Positions 14,507-21,699 of a stretch of 22,350 nt of DNA are shown here, piece by piece. Every line of letters begins with the position of its first letter. The stretch's first letter is position 1. The DNA comes from CAZRIZ01 sp964625885 (GTDB taxonomy: Bacteria; Patescibacteriota; Saccharimonadia; Saccharimonadales; Saccharimonadaceae): positions 1-22,350 of the forward strand of contig CAZVBM010000013.1 in the NCBI GenBank assembly GCA_964625885.1. Direction: 5' to 3'. Below the pieces are notes generated by a model that had not been told where the DNA came from, ran no database searches, and saw only the letters and a program-made list of their open reading frames with translations. Position numbers and translations under genes: made by a program.

Positions 14507-15794
14507 GAAAACTAGGCTAGTTAAAATAGTACGGCAGATTTTGCCTAAGTCGCTAGTGTTTTGGCTAACTAGAACCTATCGTCGTTGGCGCCTGGCTTTG
14601 GTTGGCTTCTGGTATGGGCACCCTGCTAAGAAACTTAAATTTATTGCCGTGACTGGCACAAATGGTAAGACAACTACACTTTGTATGCTCAATGAGGTCT
14701 TGAAAACAGCTGGCTTTAAGACGGCGCTCTTTACTACGGCACTGATCGAGATAGACGGTGATAGCCGCCTCAATGATTCCAACGCTACGGTGGCCTCAAC
14801 GGCTGAAATGCAAAAGTTCTTTGTGGCAGCTCAGGACGCTGAAGTTGATTATGTTTTGCTTGAAGTTACTTCGCATGCTTTAGATCAATATAAGTTACCT
14901 AGACTAAATCTTGAGGTAGCAATTTTCACTAATTTAACGCAGGACCATCTAGATTATCATCATACTATGGACGAATATGCTTTTGCTAAGAGTAAACTCT
15001 GGCAAATGGAACCACGCTTTAGTGTAGTTAATGTTGACAGTGATTGGTTTAACTATTTTGCGCAATTTAACCCGCGGGAGCGTCTAGTGACGTATGGCAC
15101 TAATCCGACAGCCACTTTCCGTATAGTTAAGGCGGCTCTATATCGCAAGGGGAGTGATATAACGGTTGATTCTAATGGTGAAGAAACCGATTTGGGTACG
15201 CAGTTGCCTGGTCGATTTAATACCTACAATGCGGTGGCGGCTATGGCTGCGGCCAGTTGTTTGGGTGTCGATAGCAAGACTATTCAAGAAGGGATCGCTC
15301 GTTTAGAACATGTGCCAGGTCGCCAGGAGAAAATAGCAAATGACCTAGGCCTCGACGTTATAATTGATTATGCGCACACGCCAGACGCCTTAGAGCAGCT
15401 TTTAGACTACGCTAAAACCACCAGTCGTGGTGCGGTTGGTTTAGTCTTTGGTGTTTGTGGTGATCGCGACAAAACCAAACGGCCAATTATGGGACGAATA
15501 GCGGCTGAGAAAGCCGATCGCCTATTCTTGACTGATGAAGAGAACTACACCGAAGAGGCTAGTGCGATTCGTCAAATGGTGCTCTCGGGCATACAAGAGG
15601 TTGACCCTGAGTTAGATAAAACAATTGAGATACCAGATCGGCGTGAGGCGATTGAGGCGGCGATTGCTGTCGCCAAGCCAGGTGATATGATTTTGGTTAC
15701 TGGCTTAGGACATGAGCAATACCGTGTAATCGACGGCGTGCGCGTTCCTTGGTGTGATACTGAAGTGACAAAAGAAGTTTTAGCAAGGTTATAG
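14505..15794 (+). CDS. murE: MurE-like Mur ligase lacking the N-terminal domain, 429 aa
   Basis: Mur ligases add amino acids to UDP-MurNAc peptides during peptidoglycan synthesis, using ATP. Present are the P-loop GTNGKTT (residues 51-57), EVTSHALDQ (120-128), TQDHLDYHHTMDEY (145-158) with the Lys expected to be carbamylated near 162, DYAHTP (288-293), GVCGDRDKTKRP and DRREAI (378-383). The order fits MurE rather than MurC, D or F. Two oddities: the N-terminal UDP-sugar-binding domain of canonical MurE (about 90-100 residues) is replaced by about 45 residues with a basic amphipathic stretch, and the amino-acid-selecting DNPR motif is replaced by DEENY (344-348). The third residue added, and even the exact substrate, are therefore uncertain. 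The ATG overlaps the upstream stop (TAATG), implying translational coupling to the surface protein. Confidence 0.85.
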   Translation: MKTRLVKIVRQILPKSLVFWLTRTYRRWRLALVGFWYGHPAKKLKFIAVTGTNGKTTTLCMLNEVLKTAGFKTALFTTALIEIDGDSRLNDSNATVASTAEMQKFFVAAQDAEVDYVLLEVTSHALDQYKLPRLNLEVAIFTNLTQDHLDYHHTMDEYAFAKSKLWQMEPRFSVVNVDSDWFNYFAQFNPRERLVTYGTNPTATFRIVKAALYRKGSDITVDSNGEETDLGTQLPGRFNTYNAVAAMAAASCLGVDSKTIQEGIARLEHVPGRQEKIANDLGLDVIIDYAHTPDALEQLLDYAKTTSRGAVGLVFGVCGDRDKTKRPIMGRIAAEKADRLFLTDEENYTEEASAIRQMVLSGIQEVDPELDKTIEIPDRREAIEAAIAVAKPGDMILVTGLGHEQYRVIDGVRVPWCDTEVTKEVLARL

Positions 15795-15804
15795 GCTGAT
15801 TTTA

Positions 15805-15932
15805 ATCGGTCTGATGCTCAACAATTACCTGCGAGACACGCGTCGGCAGTGCCTGTCGTCACAGGACTGCTCGCGCTAAACTCTCGTCGTGACTGCGAGA
15901 TTGTCTCCCAAGCAACTGTTGAGCCGACCGAT
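15805..15932 (-). repeat. Structured repeat copy B2 (putative RNA, minus strand)
   Basis: 128 nt, exactly the length of B1 but on the opposite strand, between murE and the CIRCE site. On the minus strand P1 is ATCGGTC/GACCGAT, P2 is GCTCAACAGTT/AATTGTTGAGC (one G.U), and the apical hairpin is GCAGT/ACTGC plus CCTGT/ACAGG with loop GACG and a bulged C. Relative to B1, P1 has one C-G to T-A swap, P2 two T-A to C-G swaps, and the lower apical stem is rewritten yet still pairs. The G.U pair would be A.C on the plus strand, so the minus strand is the likely RNA. Confidence 0.8.
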
Positions 15933-15967
15933 ATGAACACGCTAAAAAACGAGCAGCTGGGTCTTAA

Positions 15968-15994
15968 TTAGCACTCAGTACTTGCAAGTGCTAA
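15968..15994 (+). promoter_or_regulatory. CIRCE operator (HrcA site) of groESL
   Basis: TTAGCACTC, nine bases, AAGTGCTAA: eight of nine positions of each arm pair, and it matches the CIRCE consensus except for one base. HrcA repressor binding here should switch off groESL without heat stress. hrcA itself is not in the window. Confidence 0.92.
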
Positions 15995-16010
15995 TTTTTT
16001 ACGCTATACT
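15982..16010 (+). promoter_or_regulatory. groES promoter inside CIRCE
   Basis: TTGCAA (15982-15987), 17 bases, TATACT (16005-16010). The -35 box lies across the CIRCE spacer and right arm, so HrcA binding would block polymerase directly. Transcription would begin near 16017. Confidence 0.82.
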
Positions 16011-16041
16011 AATTAAGTACACAGCAAAAGGAGAGAATTAA

Positions 16042-16311
16042 ATGTTAAAACCATTGGCAGACCGAGTTGTCGCGCAAAAGATTGAACAAAAAACCAAGAC
16101 GGCAAGCGGTCTTTATCTGACCCCAAAATCACAGGAGACGCCAACTGGCGCCAAGGTGGTGGCGATTGGTCCCGATGTGAAGACTATTAAAAAAGGCGAT
16201 CAGATTGTCTTTAAAGAATATGCTTCGACTGAAGTAAAGATTGATAACACTGAATATTTGATTATAAAAGAAGAGGACGTTTTGGCGATTCTCGATGGAG
16301 GTAAAAAATAA
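16042..16311 (+). CDS. groES: Co-chaperonin GroES, 89 aa
   Basis: GroES forms the seven-subunit lid of the GroEL folding chamber. MLKPLADRVVAQKIEQKTKTASGLYL is shared by the family: the start strand, then the mobile loop (about residues 16-32) with the GLYL segment that docks on GroEL. GAKVVAIGP, KKGDQIVFKEYA and the C-terminal YLIIKEEDVLAIL complete the barrel. It is slightly shorter than the usual 95-97 residues. An AAAAGGAGAG ribosome site lies 6 bases upstream, the promoter is CIRCE-controlled, and the stop overlaps the groEL ATG by one base (TAATG). Confidence 0.95.
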   Translation: MLKPLADRVVAQKIEQKTKTASGLYLTPKSQETPTGAKVVAIGPDVKTIKKGDQIVFKEYASTEVKIDNTEYLIIKEEDVLAILDGGKK

Positions 16312-17945
16312 TGGCAAAACAAGTTTTTTATGACGACGAAGCTCGGGCGCGAGTCCTAGGTGGCGCTAAGGCACTTTATGATGCCGTCAAGGTAACATTT
16401 GGCCCGAAGGGTCACAATGTCGTAATTGGTAAAACCTACGGTGGCCCAACTGTGACGCACGATGGCGTAACGGTGGCAGAGAGTATTGATCTAGCTGAAG
16501 ACGACGAGACTCTGGGCTATAACGTCGGCGCTGAACTAATTAAGCAGGCCGCTACTAAGCTAAATAAGAAAGCTGGTGATGGTACCACAACCGTAACGGT
16601 TCTAACTTATAACATTTTAGCTGAAGCTAATAAATTAATTGCGGCTGGGCATAATCCACAAGAATTACGTCTTGGTATTGAGAAAGCCGGCGCTGAGGTG
16701 ATGGCGCAGCTCGATAAGATGGCTGAAAGTATCGCTGACAAGCCAGAGCGTGTCGCCGAAGTAGCAACAATTTCGGCTGGCTCGATTGAGATTGGTCGTT
16801 TGATTGCTGATGTGATCTCCAAGATCGGTAAAGATGGTGTCGTAACTGTCGAAGCTGGCCAAGGTCTCGAGATGGAGAGCGAAGTGGTTAAGGGCTACTC
16901 CTTTGACCGTGGATTCGTTAGCCCATTCTTTGTAACTAACCCAGCTCGTCAAGAAGCAGTTTATGACAAGCCGGCGATTTTGGTGACTGATCGCAAGATT
17001 TCTAACGCTCAAGAATTTGTACCATTCCTAGAGCGCGTGGCTACTTCTGGACGCAAGAATCTAGTGATTATCGCCGAGGAAGTTGACGGTGAAGCACTCA
17101 GCCTATTGGTGCTCAACAAGCTAAAAGGCGCTTTCGATAGCGTGGCAGTTAAGGCGCCAGCCTATGGTGACAAGCGCAAAGCGCAACTTGAAGATATTGC
17201 TATCTTGACCGGCGCAACGGTTGTCTCAGAGGACCTAGGTATGACTCTTGAAGATGCCGACCTAAGTGTTCTCGGTACAGCCCGGCGCATTATTGTTGGC
17301 AAAGACAACACAACGATTATCGAAGGTGCTGGTGATACCAAGTTGCTGCAGGAGCGTATTAATTACATCAACCAATTGGCCGACAATGCCCCGAGTGAAT
17401 ACGAAAAAGAACAGCTCTTGGCGCGACGCGCTAGCTTGCAAGGCAAAGTGGCGGTTATTAAAGTCGGCGGTGCGACCGAGACGGAAATCGACGAGAAGAA
17501 ATTCCGAGTTGATGATGCGGTCGCGGCCACCAAGGCGGCGCTGGAAGAGGGGATTGTACCCGGTGGCGGGGTAACGTTAGTCAATGTAGCTAACAAGATT
17601 GACATCAAGGGGTCTGATTCGACTGCGGCTGGTAAGAAAGTCTTACAAGTGGCTCTAAAACAGCCGTTCCTACAGATTACCCGCAATGCTGGGCTCAATT
17701 CTGATGCTCTTCTGGCTCAGGTTGAAGCGCATAAGAAACCTGGCTTTGGCGTCAACGTCATGAAGCCAAATGCTGGTTTGGTTGACCTCAAGGCTGAGGG
17801 TGTTATCGACCCAGCCAAGGTGACTAAAGAGGCGGTCCAGAACTCAGTTTCAATCGCCGCGACGGCCATCACTATGGGTGCTCTCGTGATTGAAAAACCC
17901 GAACCAAAGAGTGCCACCCCTGACATGTCAGGCATGGGCTACTAA
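16311..17945 (+). CDS. groEL: Chaperonin GroEL, 544 aa
   Basis: This is the ATP-driven double-ring protein-folding chamber of the cytoplasm. The equatorial ATP site is clear: TFGPKGHNVVIGK near residue 30, DGVTVAESI, and AGDGTTTVTVL near 85-95. The apical domain contains GYSFDRGFVSPFFVTNP and the substrate-binding segments around 200-265. The C-terminal equatorial part has EEGIVPGGGVTLV and ends SATPDMSGMGY. The usual run of GGM repeats that fills the chamber floor is reduced to a single SGMGY, which is unusual though not disabling. A GGAGGT site inside groES (16297-16302) serves it. Regulation is shared with groES through CIRCE, and a strong terminator follows. Confidence 0.97.
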   Translation: MAKQVFYDDEARARVLGGAKALYDAVKVTFGPKGHNVVIGKTYGGPTVTHDGVTVAESIDLAEDDETLGYNVGAELIKQAATKLNKKAGDGTTTVTVLTYNILAEANKLIAAGHNPQELRLGIEKAGAEVMAQLDKMAESIADKPERVAEVATISAGSIEIGRLIADVISKIGKDGVVTVEAGQGLEMESEVVKGYSFDRGFVSPFFVTNPARQEAVYDKPAILVTDRKISNAQEFVPFLERVATSGRKNLVIIAEEVDGEALSLLVLNKLKGAFDSVAVKAPAYGDKRKAQLEDIAILTGATVVSEDLGMTLEDADLSVLGTARRIIVGKDNTTIIEGAGDTKLLQERINYINQLADNAPSEYEKEQLLARRASLQGKVAVIKVGGATETEIDEKKFRVDDAVAATKAALEEGIVPGGGVTLVNVANKIDIKGSDSTAAGKKVLQVALKQPFLQITRNAGLNSDALLAQVEAHKKPGFGVNVMKPNAGLVDLKAEGVIDPAKVTKEAVQNSVSIAATAITMGALVIEKPEPKSATPDMSGMGY

Positions 17946-17964
17946 CAAATCACCGACTAAAACT

Positions 17965-17995
17965 AAAATATCCGCTCATCTCGAGCGGATATTTT
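17965..17995. terminator. groEL terminator, probably bidirectional
   Basis: A perfect 13-bp stem (17965-17977 with 17983-17995, core ATATCCGCTC) with a 5-base loop, A-rich left arm and T-rich right arm. It also lies just past the stop of the convergent minus-strand gene. Confidence 0.88.
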
Positions 17996-18011
17996 ATGCG
18001 AGGTTTTGCTT

Positions 18012-18458
18012 TTAGCGATTAGCGGCTTTTTTATTGTTGAAGTAGTTGATTTCTTTAATGACGTTTAACAGAGCGGTAGCGCGCTTGCCTTCGTCGGTAA
18101 TTTGCTTGGCAGTTTGGTAGGCTGGTGGAATCAAAGTGACATCATTGGTGGAGCGAATTAGTAGTAGATGGGTGTCAAACTTCTCATCGGCTGGGACACT
18201 GAGCTTGTCCATTAAAGGGCGCAGGTCATTGACGGCGCTTTTTAATACAACATCTAGGTCCTCTGATTGGGCTGGCGCTGGAGCTTTTGGAGCGGCCTTG
18301 GCGGCGTCCTCAGCCGCCTTTAGGGCAGCCGCTGCTGGATTGCCCTCTTCGCCACTAGGCTTTTTTGGTTCGGCTGGTTTAGCCGGAGCGTCATTAATAC
18401 CGGCCAAGATTTTGGCCAATTCTTGTTCGTCTTTTAATTGTTTTTCGTCGATGTCCAT
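18012..18458 (-). CDS. Ala/Pro-rich linker orphan protein, 148 aa
   Basis: No family is recognised. Residues 1-21 form a charged helix (MDIDEKQLKDEQELAKILAG), about 22-65 are a low-complexity linker rich in Ala, Pro and Lys, and about 66-148 form a compact helical domain (DVVLKSAVNDLRPLMDKL, then KRATALLNVIKEINYF). There is no signal peptide or membrane helix, so it is probably cytoplasmic. The start is set at 18458: the frame stays open up to 18521, but the promoter's -10 is at 18493-18498, so transcription begins near 18487, and an AGAGGTG site precedes ATG 18458. It is monocistronic and convergent with groEL. Confidence 0.75.
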   Translation of the reverse strand: MDIDEKQLKDEQELAKILAGINDAPAKPAEPKKPSGEEGNPAAAALKAAEDAAKAAPKAPAPAQSEDLDVVLKSAVNDLRPLMDKLSVPADEKFDTHLLLIRSTNDVTLIPPAYQTAKQITDEGKRATALLNVIKEINYFNNKKAANR

Positions 18459-18492
18459 TCCCACCTCTAATCTTGTCAATATTCTTAAATCT

Positions 18493-18521
18493 ATTGTATC
18501 ATGATAGCATAAGCAGTACAA
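18493..18521 (-). promoter_or_regulatory. Sigma70-type promoter of the 18012-18458 gene
   Basis: On the minus strand TTGTAC (18521-18516), 17 bases, TACAAT (18498-18493). It occupies the whole short gap before the divergent gene at 18537, whose own promoter (possibly TGA-TAGCAT at 18502-18510) must overlap it, so the two could compete for polymerase. Confidence 0.75.
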
Positions 18522-18536
18522 GAAAAATAGTGGGTT

Positions 18537-19478
18537 ATGTTAGACGATAATAATGTTTTAGATCAGTTCTATGTGCGCGAACACCTAGGCGAGTACATGG
18601 CAGCAATCAACCAGGTGGCTAAATTGCCAGTGGCTAAATTAGTTAAGCCTAGTCAAGCTAAAATTACTAAACTAATTTGGGTAGGTGAGGATGGTGTCTC
18701 GAATCTTGATGTTATAAAGCTCTGGCTTGACGGTGCACGTACCACACTAGAGTCACCAGTTATAATGTTGTCAGATTTACAACAGTCGTGGTTAAATAAG
18801 AATACGTTAGTGATCTTTAAGCCAACTTGGCGAGATACTAAAAGACGTGATGAATTGTATAAGATGGCGGTTAATTCGGCACAGGTAGTGGCACTTGATT
18901 CAATGAGTGAGAGTTGGCTTTGGCAGCCGCTAAACCTATTGAAGCAGCGTAAAGTTATTAACCAGGCTGAATATCAGCGCTTGATCAAATCGCTGACGGC
19001 AGCGGCTGAACATGCGGCTAAACGCTACGGCCCAGACGTATCAATAGCCACTAACTTAGCGAAGCAGTTGGCACTTTACGCTGTGGGCAAAACAGCGGTG
19101 TTTACTAGTGCATATGGACAAATGGCACTCAGTAATCGTTTTGTTGAGAATCTGCGAATTGATGCACGCAACCTGGCCTTTAGTGAAGAGCTGTTTGCGC
19201 AAATCGATCGTTTGAAATGGGGCTGGTCGTCACACCCAATTGAAAAGCCGTTTGCTACTTTTATAGTAAAACACAATTGCTCTGGTGCTGAAAGTCGACT
19301 TATCAAGGAGCGTTCACGTCAGCTGTCGGGCTTAATGCCGGCTAGCCAAGAGGTTAACATTAAGGCAGACAACTTAACAGAAGCGTCTATAAAGGCGGAT
19401 GCCTTAGCGTATTATATGGCGACTTATTTAGCGGTATTAAATAAGCACAGTCTAAAACCGTGCAGTTTCGATAATTAA
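18537..19478 (+). CDS. Degenerate phosphoglucose/phosphomannose isomerase-like SIS protein, 313 aa
   Basis: The start MLDDNNVLDQF and the C-terminal order (LAKQLALYAVGKTAVFTSAYG, then SNRFVENLRIDARNLAFSEEL) follow the bifunctional PGI/PMI family with two SIS domains, which interconverts glucose-6-P or mannose-6-P with fructose-6-P. Length fits (family about 320-350). However, the sugar-phosphate loop usually read as GMGGSAIG is GEDGVSNL at residues 50-57, and the ELNHNE segment near the C-terminal catalytic region is not recognisable (LKWGWSSHPIEKPF instead). Activity is therefore doubtful; it may have a binding role or be decaying. The assignment is by motif order only. Its TAA overlaps the TAA of the convergent permease gene, leaving no space for a terminator. 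Confidence 0.55.
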   Translation: MLDDNNVLDQFYVREHLGEYMAAINQVAKLPVAKLVKPSQAKITKLIWVGEDGVSNLDVIKLWLDGARTTLESPVIMLSDLQQSWLNKNTLVIFKPTWRDTKRRDELYKMAVNSAQVVALDSMSESWLWQPLNLLKQRKVINQAEYQRLIKSLTAAAEHAAKRYGPDVSIATNLAKQLALYAVGKTAVFTSAYGQMALSNRFVENLRIDARNLAFSEELFAQIDRLKWGWSSHPIEKPFATFIVKHNCSGAESRLIKERSRQLSGLMPASQEVNIKADNLTEASIKADALAYYMATYLAVLNKHSLKPCSFDN

Positions 19479-20698
19479 GATTGGCGCAAGGCTTCAATTG
19501 GATTTTTAGCGGCGGCTTTGATGGCTGGTATGATACCAGCAACTATGCCTATGGTCAGAGTGGTGCCAATTACGGCAATTACTAACGGCCAATCATAGAC
19601 GGTCGGCAGGGGCAGGGCGGACTTAAATACAAAGGTCAGGCCATAGCTAACCGCTAGGCCGGCTATTCCGCCGATTAGACTTATGATCATCGATTCGATT
19701 AAGAATTGTCCGATGATATCACTGGCGGTAGCGCCAATAGAGCGGCGAATGCCAATCTCGTGAGTTTGTTCGGCAACATTGACTAGCATGATGTTCATCA
19801 CGCCAATACCACCAATGATCAGAGCGATTACAGCAATGATTAGCGTAGCTAAGCCGAGTTCTCGATAAGATCGACTGAGCTGATGGCTCTCCTCGGTTCG
19901 GCCAAGCACCACAAAAGTGTCGTCGGTGCCATGGTTTAGGGCTAGTTTTTGTTCAATTTGTTGATGTAGCTTAGCCTGATCCACTCCTTCATGTGGCACG
20001 ACATTAATTTGCTTGATTTGTACGGTGTTATTGGTCAAGTGTTTAGCGGTTGAGGTACTAACTAGCGCTGCGGTATTAAAATCAATACCGCCGGTTTGAT
20101 GCTTGTGATTAGCGTCACGAACCACGCCTATAATCAACATAGTATAGTCGCGTGCCGAAATGGTTTGGCCGACACAGTCTGCTGAACTAAATAACTTAAT
20201 GGCCAAATCCTCACCCAAAACCACGGCGTTATCGACGATGCTAGTTGATAGGAATTGACCATGCAAGATTTCTAGGTCGGTCGAATCATTTAGGCTAGGT
20301 GTTGTGCCGATAATTAACTGGTTGGCAAACTTGTTATCGTTCGCCAGATCGATATTGGCCGCAAAAGGTAAGAGCGGTGTAGCGCTGGCAACTTGTTGAA
20401 TCTCTGATATGGTTTGTAGGTCGGTGAGCGATAGGCTAGTGTCGGCCACCCAGTTGCTGGTAGCTAGATCAAACAACTTACCTTGCTCGATTTTTGGAGT
20501 ACTAGGCCTGACTAAAATTGTCCCGGGCTTGTAGTTACTGAGATCCTTATCGCCAAGCTGACCGGCACCTCCAATCAGTGCTAGAACTAACGATATGCAG
20601 GTGGCTCCGATGGTGACGCCTAGGATGGTCAAGAAGTTGCGGGTGCGGTTGGCGCGCAAATTCTGCCGGGTGTTGCTGATGTGATTAAACAAAATCAT
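19475..20698 (-). CDS. MacB/FtsX-type ABC transporter permease, 407 aa
   Basis: A membrane subunit of a mechanotransmission-type ABC system. The N-terminal segment with RANRTRNFLTILGVTIG leads into transmembrane helix 1 (about 20-45). A large extracytoplasmic MacB-like periplasmic-core domain follows (about 50-275), then three transmembrane helices (about 283-310, 330-355, 370-392). The FtsX-family signature GIGVMNIMLVNVAEQTHEIG and the RRSIGAT that follows contact the ATPase, and the C-terminus PAIKAAAKNPIEALR is characteristic. Length is normal. Its ATG overlaps the ATPase stop (ATGA), so the pair is one operon. Such pairs export peptides or act on the cell envelope; in a single-membrane host there is no TolC partner, and the substrate is unknown. 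Confidence 0.92.
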   Translation of the reverse strand: MILFNHISNTRQNLRANRTRNFLTILGVTIGATCISLVLALIGGAGQLGDKDLSNYKPGTILVRPSTPKIEQGKLFDLATSNWVADTSLSLTDLQTISEIQQVASATPLLPFAANIDLANDNKFANQLIIGTTPSLNDSTDLEILHGQFLSTSIVDNAVVLGEDLAIKLFSSADCVGQTISARDYTMLIIGVVRDANHKHQTGGIDFNTAALVSTSTAKHLTNNTVQIKQINVVPHEGVDQAKLHQQIEQKLALNHGTDDTFVVLGRTEESHQLSRSYRELGLATLIIAVIALIIGGIGVMNIMLVNVAEQTHEIGIRRSIGATASDIIGQFLIESMIISLIGGIAGLAVSYGLTFVFKSALPLPTVYDWPLVIAVIGTTLTIGIVAGIIPAIKAAAKNPIEALRQS

Positions 20699-21660
20699 TT
20701 CTTTTTACCTTTGGCCTTACTCTTGCTTTTCATTTTTTTCTTGCTGGATTTTTTTGACTTGGCCTTTGTCTGGTTGGGCTTAGTCGCCGTCTCAGTTTCC
20801 GTCTTGTCTTTAACCTTGACTGTCACGTTATGCTCTTTTTCATCTAGATTCTCTACTTCAACAGGTGTCACAATGATTTCTGTCACCTTTGGTTCGGCTG
20901 CTTCCTCAACCAGCTCAATCTTTGGCGCGTCAGCAATGCTTTCCTCGCCTGAGTTGTTATCCTTGTCGCTAATGATTCGGCCGTCTAACATGGTGATAAC
21001 GCGGTCAGCGTAAGAGGTGAGGTTGGGATTGTGTGTAACCATAATAATAGTGTTGCCAGCTTGGTGGAGCCGATACAGCTCTTCCATGATAATATGACTA
21101 GCTTTGGAATCGAGGTTGCCGGTCGGTTCATCGGCTAAGATAATTGCCGGGTCGTTGACTAGGGCGCGAGCAATTGCTACGCGCTGAACTTGACCGCCAG
21201 AAATTTGCCAGGGCATATAGTATTCGCGTTCGCTTAACTGAAAAGAGCTTAGGATTTGACTGGCTTTTTCTAGACGACGACCGCGGCTAACGCCGGCATA
21301 AAGTAGGGGTAGAGCGACGTTTTCGATGACGGTTAGACGAGGAATTAAATTAAAGTTCTGAAATACCAGCCCGATGCGATGATTGCGAATCTTGGCTTTT
21401 TGACGCGATGACAAATTACTAACATCGCGACCTTCTAGCAAGTATTCACCATCTGACGATTCGTCGATGAGCCCCAAGACATTAAGTAGGGTGGTTTTAC
21501 CACAGCCGCTCGGGCCCATAATGACAACAAACTCTCCAGGTTTGATTTTGAGGTTGATGTTGTCGAGGGCATTAAATTCAGTATCGCCAAAACCATAGGT
21601 TCGGGTGAGATTTTCTAACTTAATTACGTATTCAAATTTGGTTGTTTCTTTTTTGCTCAT
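20695..21660 (-). CDS. MacB/LolD-type ABC ATPase with long charged C-terminal tail, 321 aa
   Basis: The ATPase core has Walker A GPSGCGKT (residues 49-56), Q-loop Q101, signature ISGGQ (153-157), Walker B ILADEP (174-179) and H-loop His 210. The LTRTYGFGDTEFNALDNINL start is typical of the MacB/LolD subfamily, which normally ends near residue 230. Here about 85 further residues follow: an acidic, Val/Glu-rich linker (236-285), then a Lys/Ser tail (SKKSSKKKMKSKSKAKGKKK) at the very end. The tail might bind nucleic acid or acidic lipid surfaces, which is speculative. A good promoter lies just upstream, and GGGTGG before the ATG is a weak ribosome site. The permease follows with a 4-base overlap. 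Confidence 0.93.
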   Translation of the reverse strand: MSKKETTKFEYVIKLENLTRTYGFGDTEFNALDNINLKIKPGEFVVIMGPSGCGKTTLLNVLGLIDESSDGEYLLEGRDVSNLSSRQKAKIRNHRIGLVFQNFNLIPRLTVIENVALPLLYAGVSRGRRLEKASQILSSFQLSEREYYMPWQISGGQVQRVAIARALVNDPAIILADEPTGNLDSKASHIIMEELYRLHQAGNTIIMVTHNPNLTSYADRVITMLDGRIISDKDNNSGEESIADAPKIELVEEAAEPKVTEIIVTPVEVENLDEKEHNVTVKVKDKTETETATKPNQTKAKSKKSSKKKMKSKSKAKGKKK

Positions 21661-21670
21661 GCCACCCGTA

Positions 21671-21699
21671 ATTATGGCGAGAAACTAGGGAAAAATCAA
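21671..21699 (-). promoter_or_regulatory. Sigma70-type promoter of the ABC operon
   Basis: On the minus strand TTGATT (21699-21694), 17 bases, CATAAT (21676-21671). The -35 overlaps the stop codon of the upstream gene. The transcript leader would be only a few bases long. Confidence 0.7.

Noticed and set aside
18459..18521. Longer start of the Ala/Pro-rich protein
   Set aside because: A good promoter with -10 at 18493-18498 lies within the extension, and a ribosome site precedes ATG 18458.
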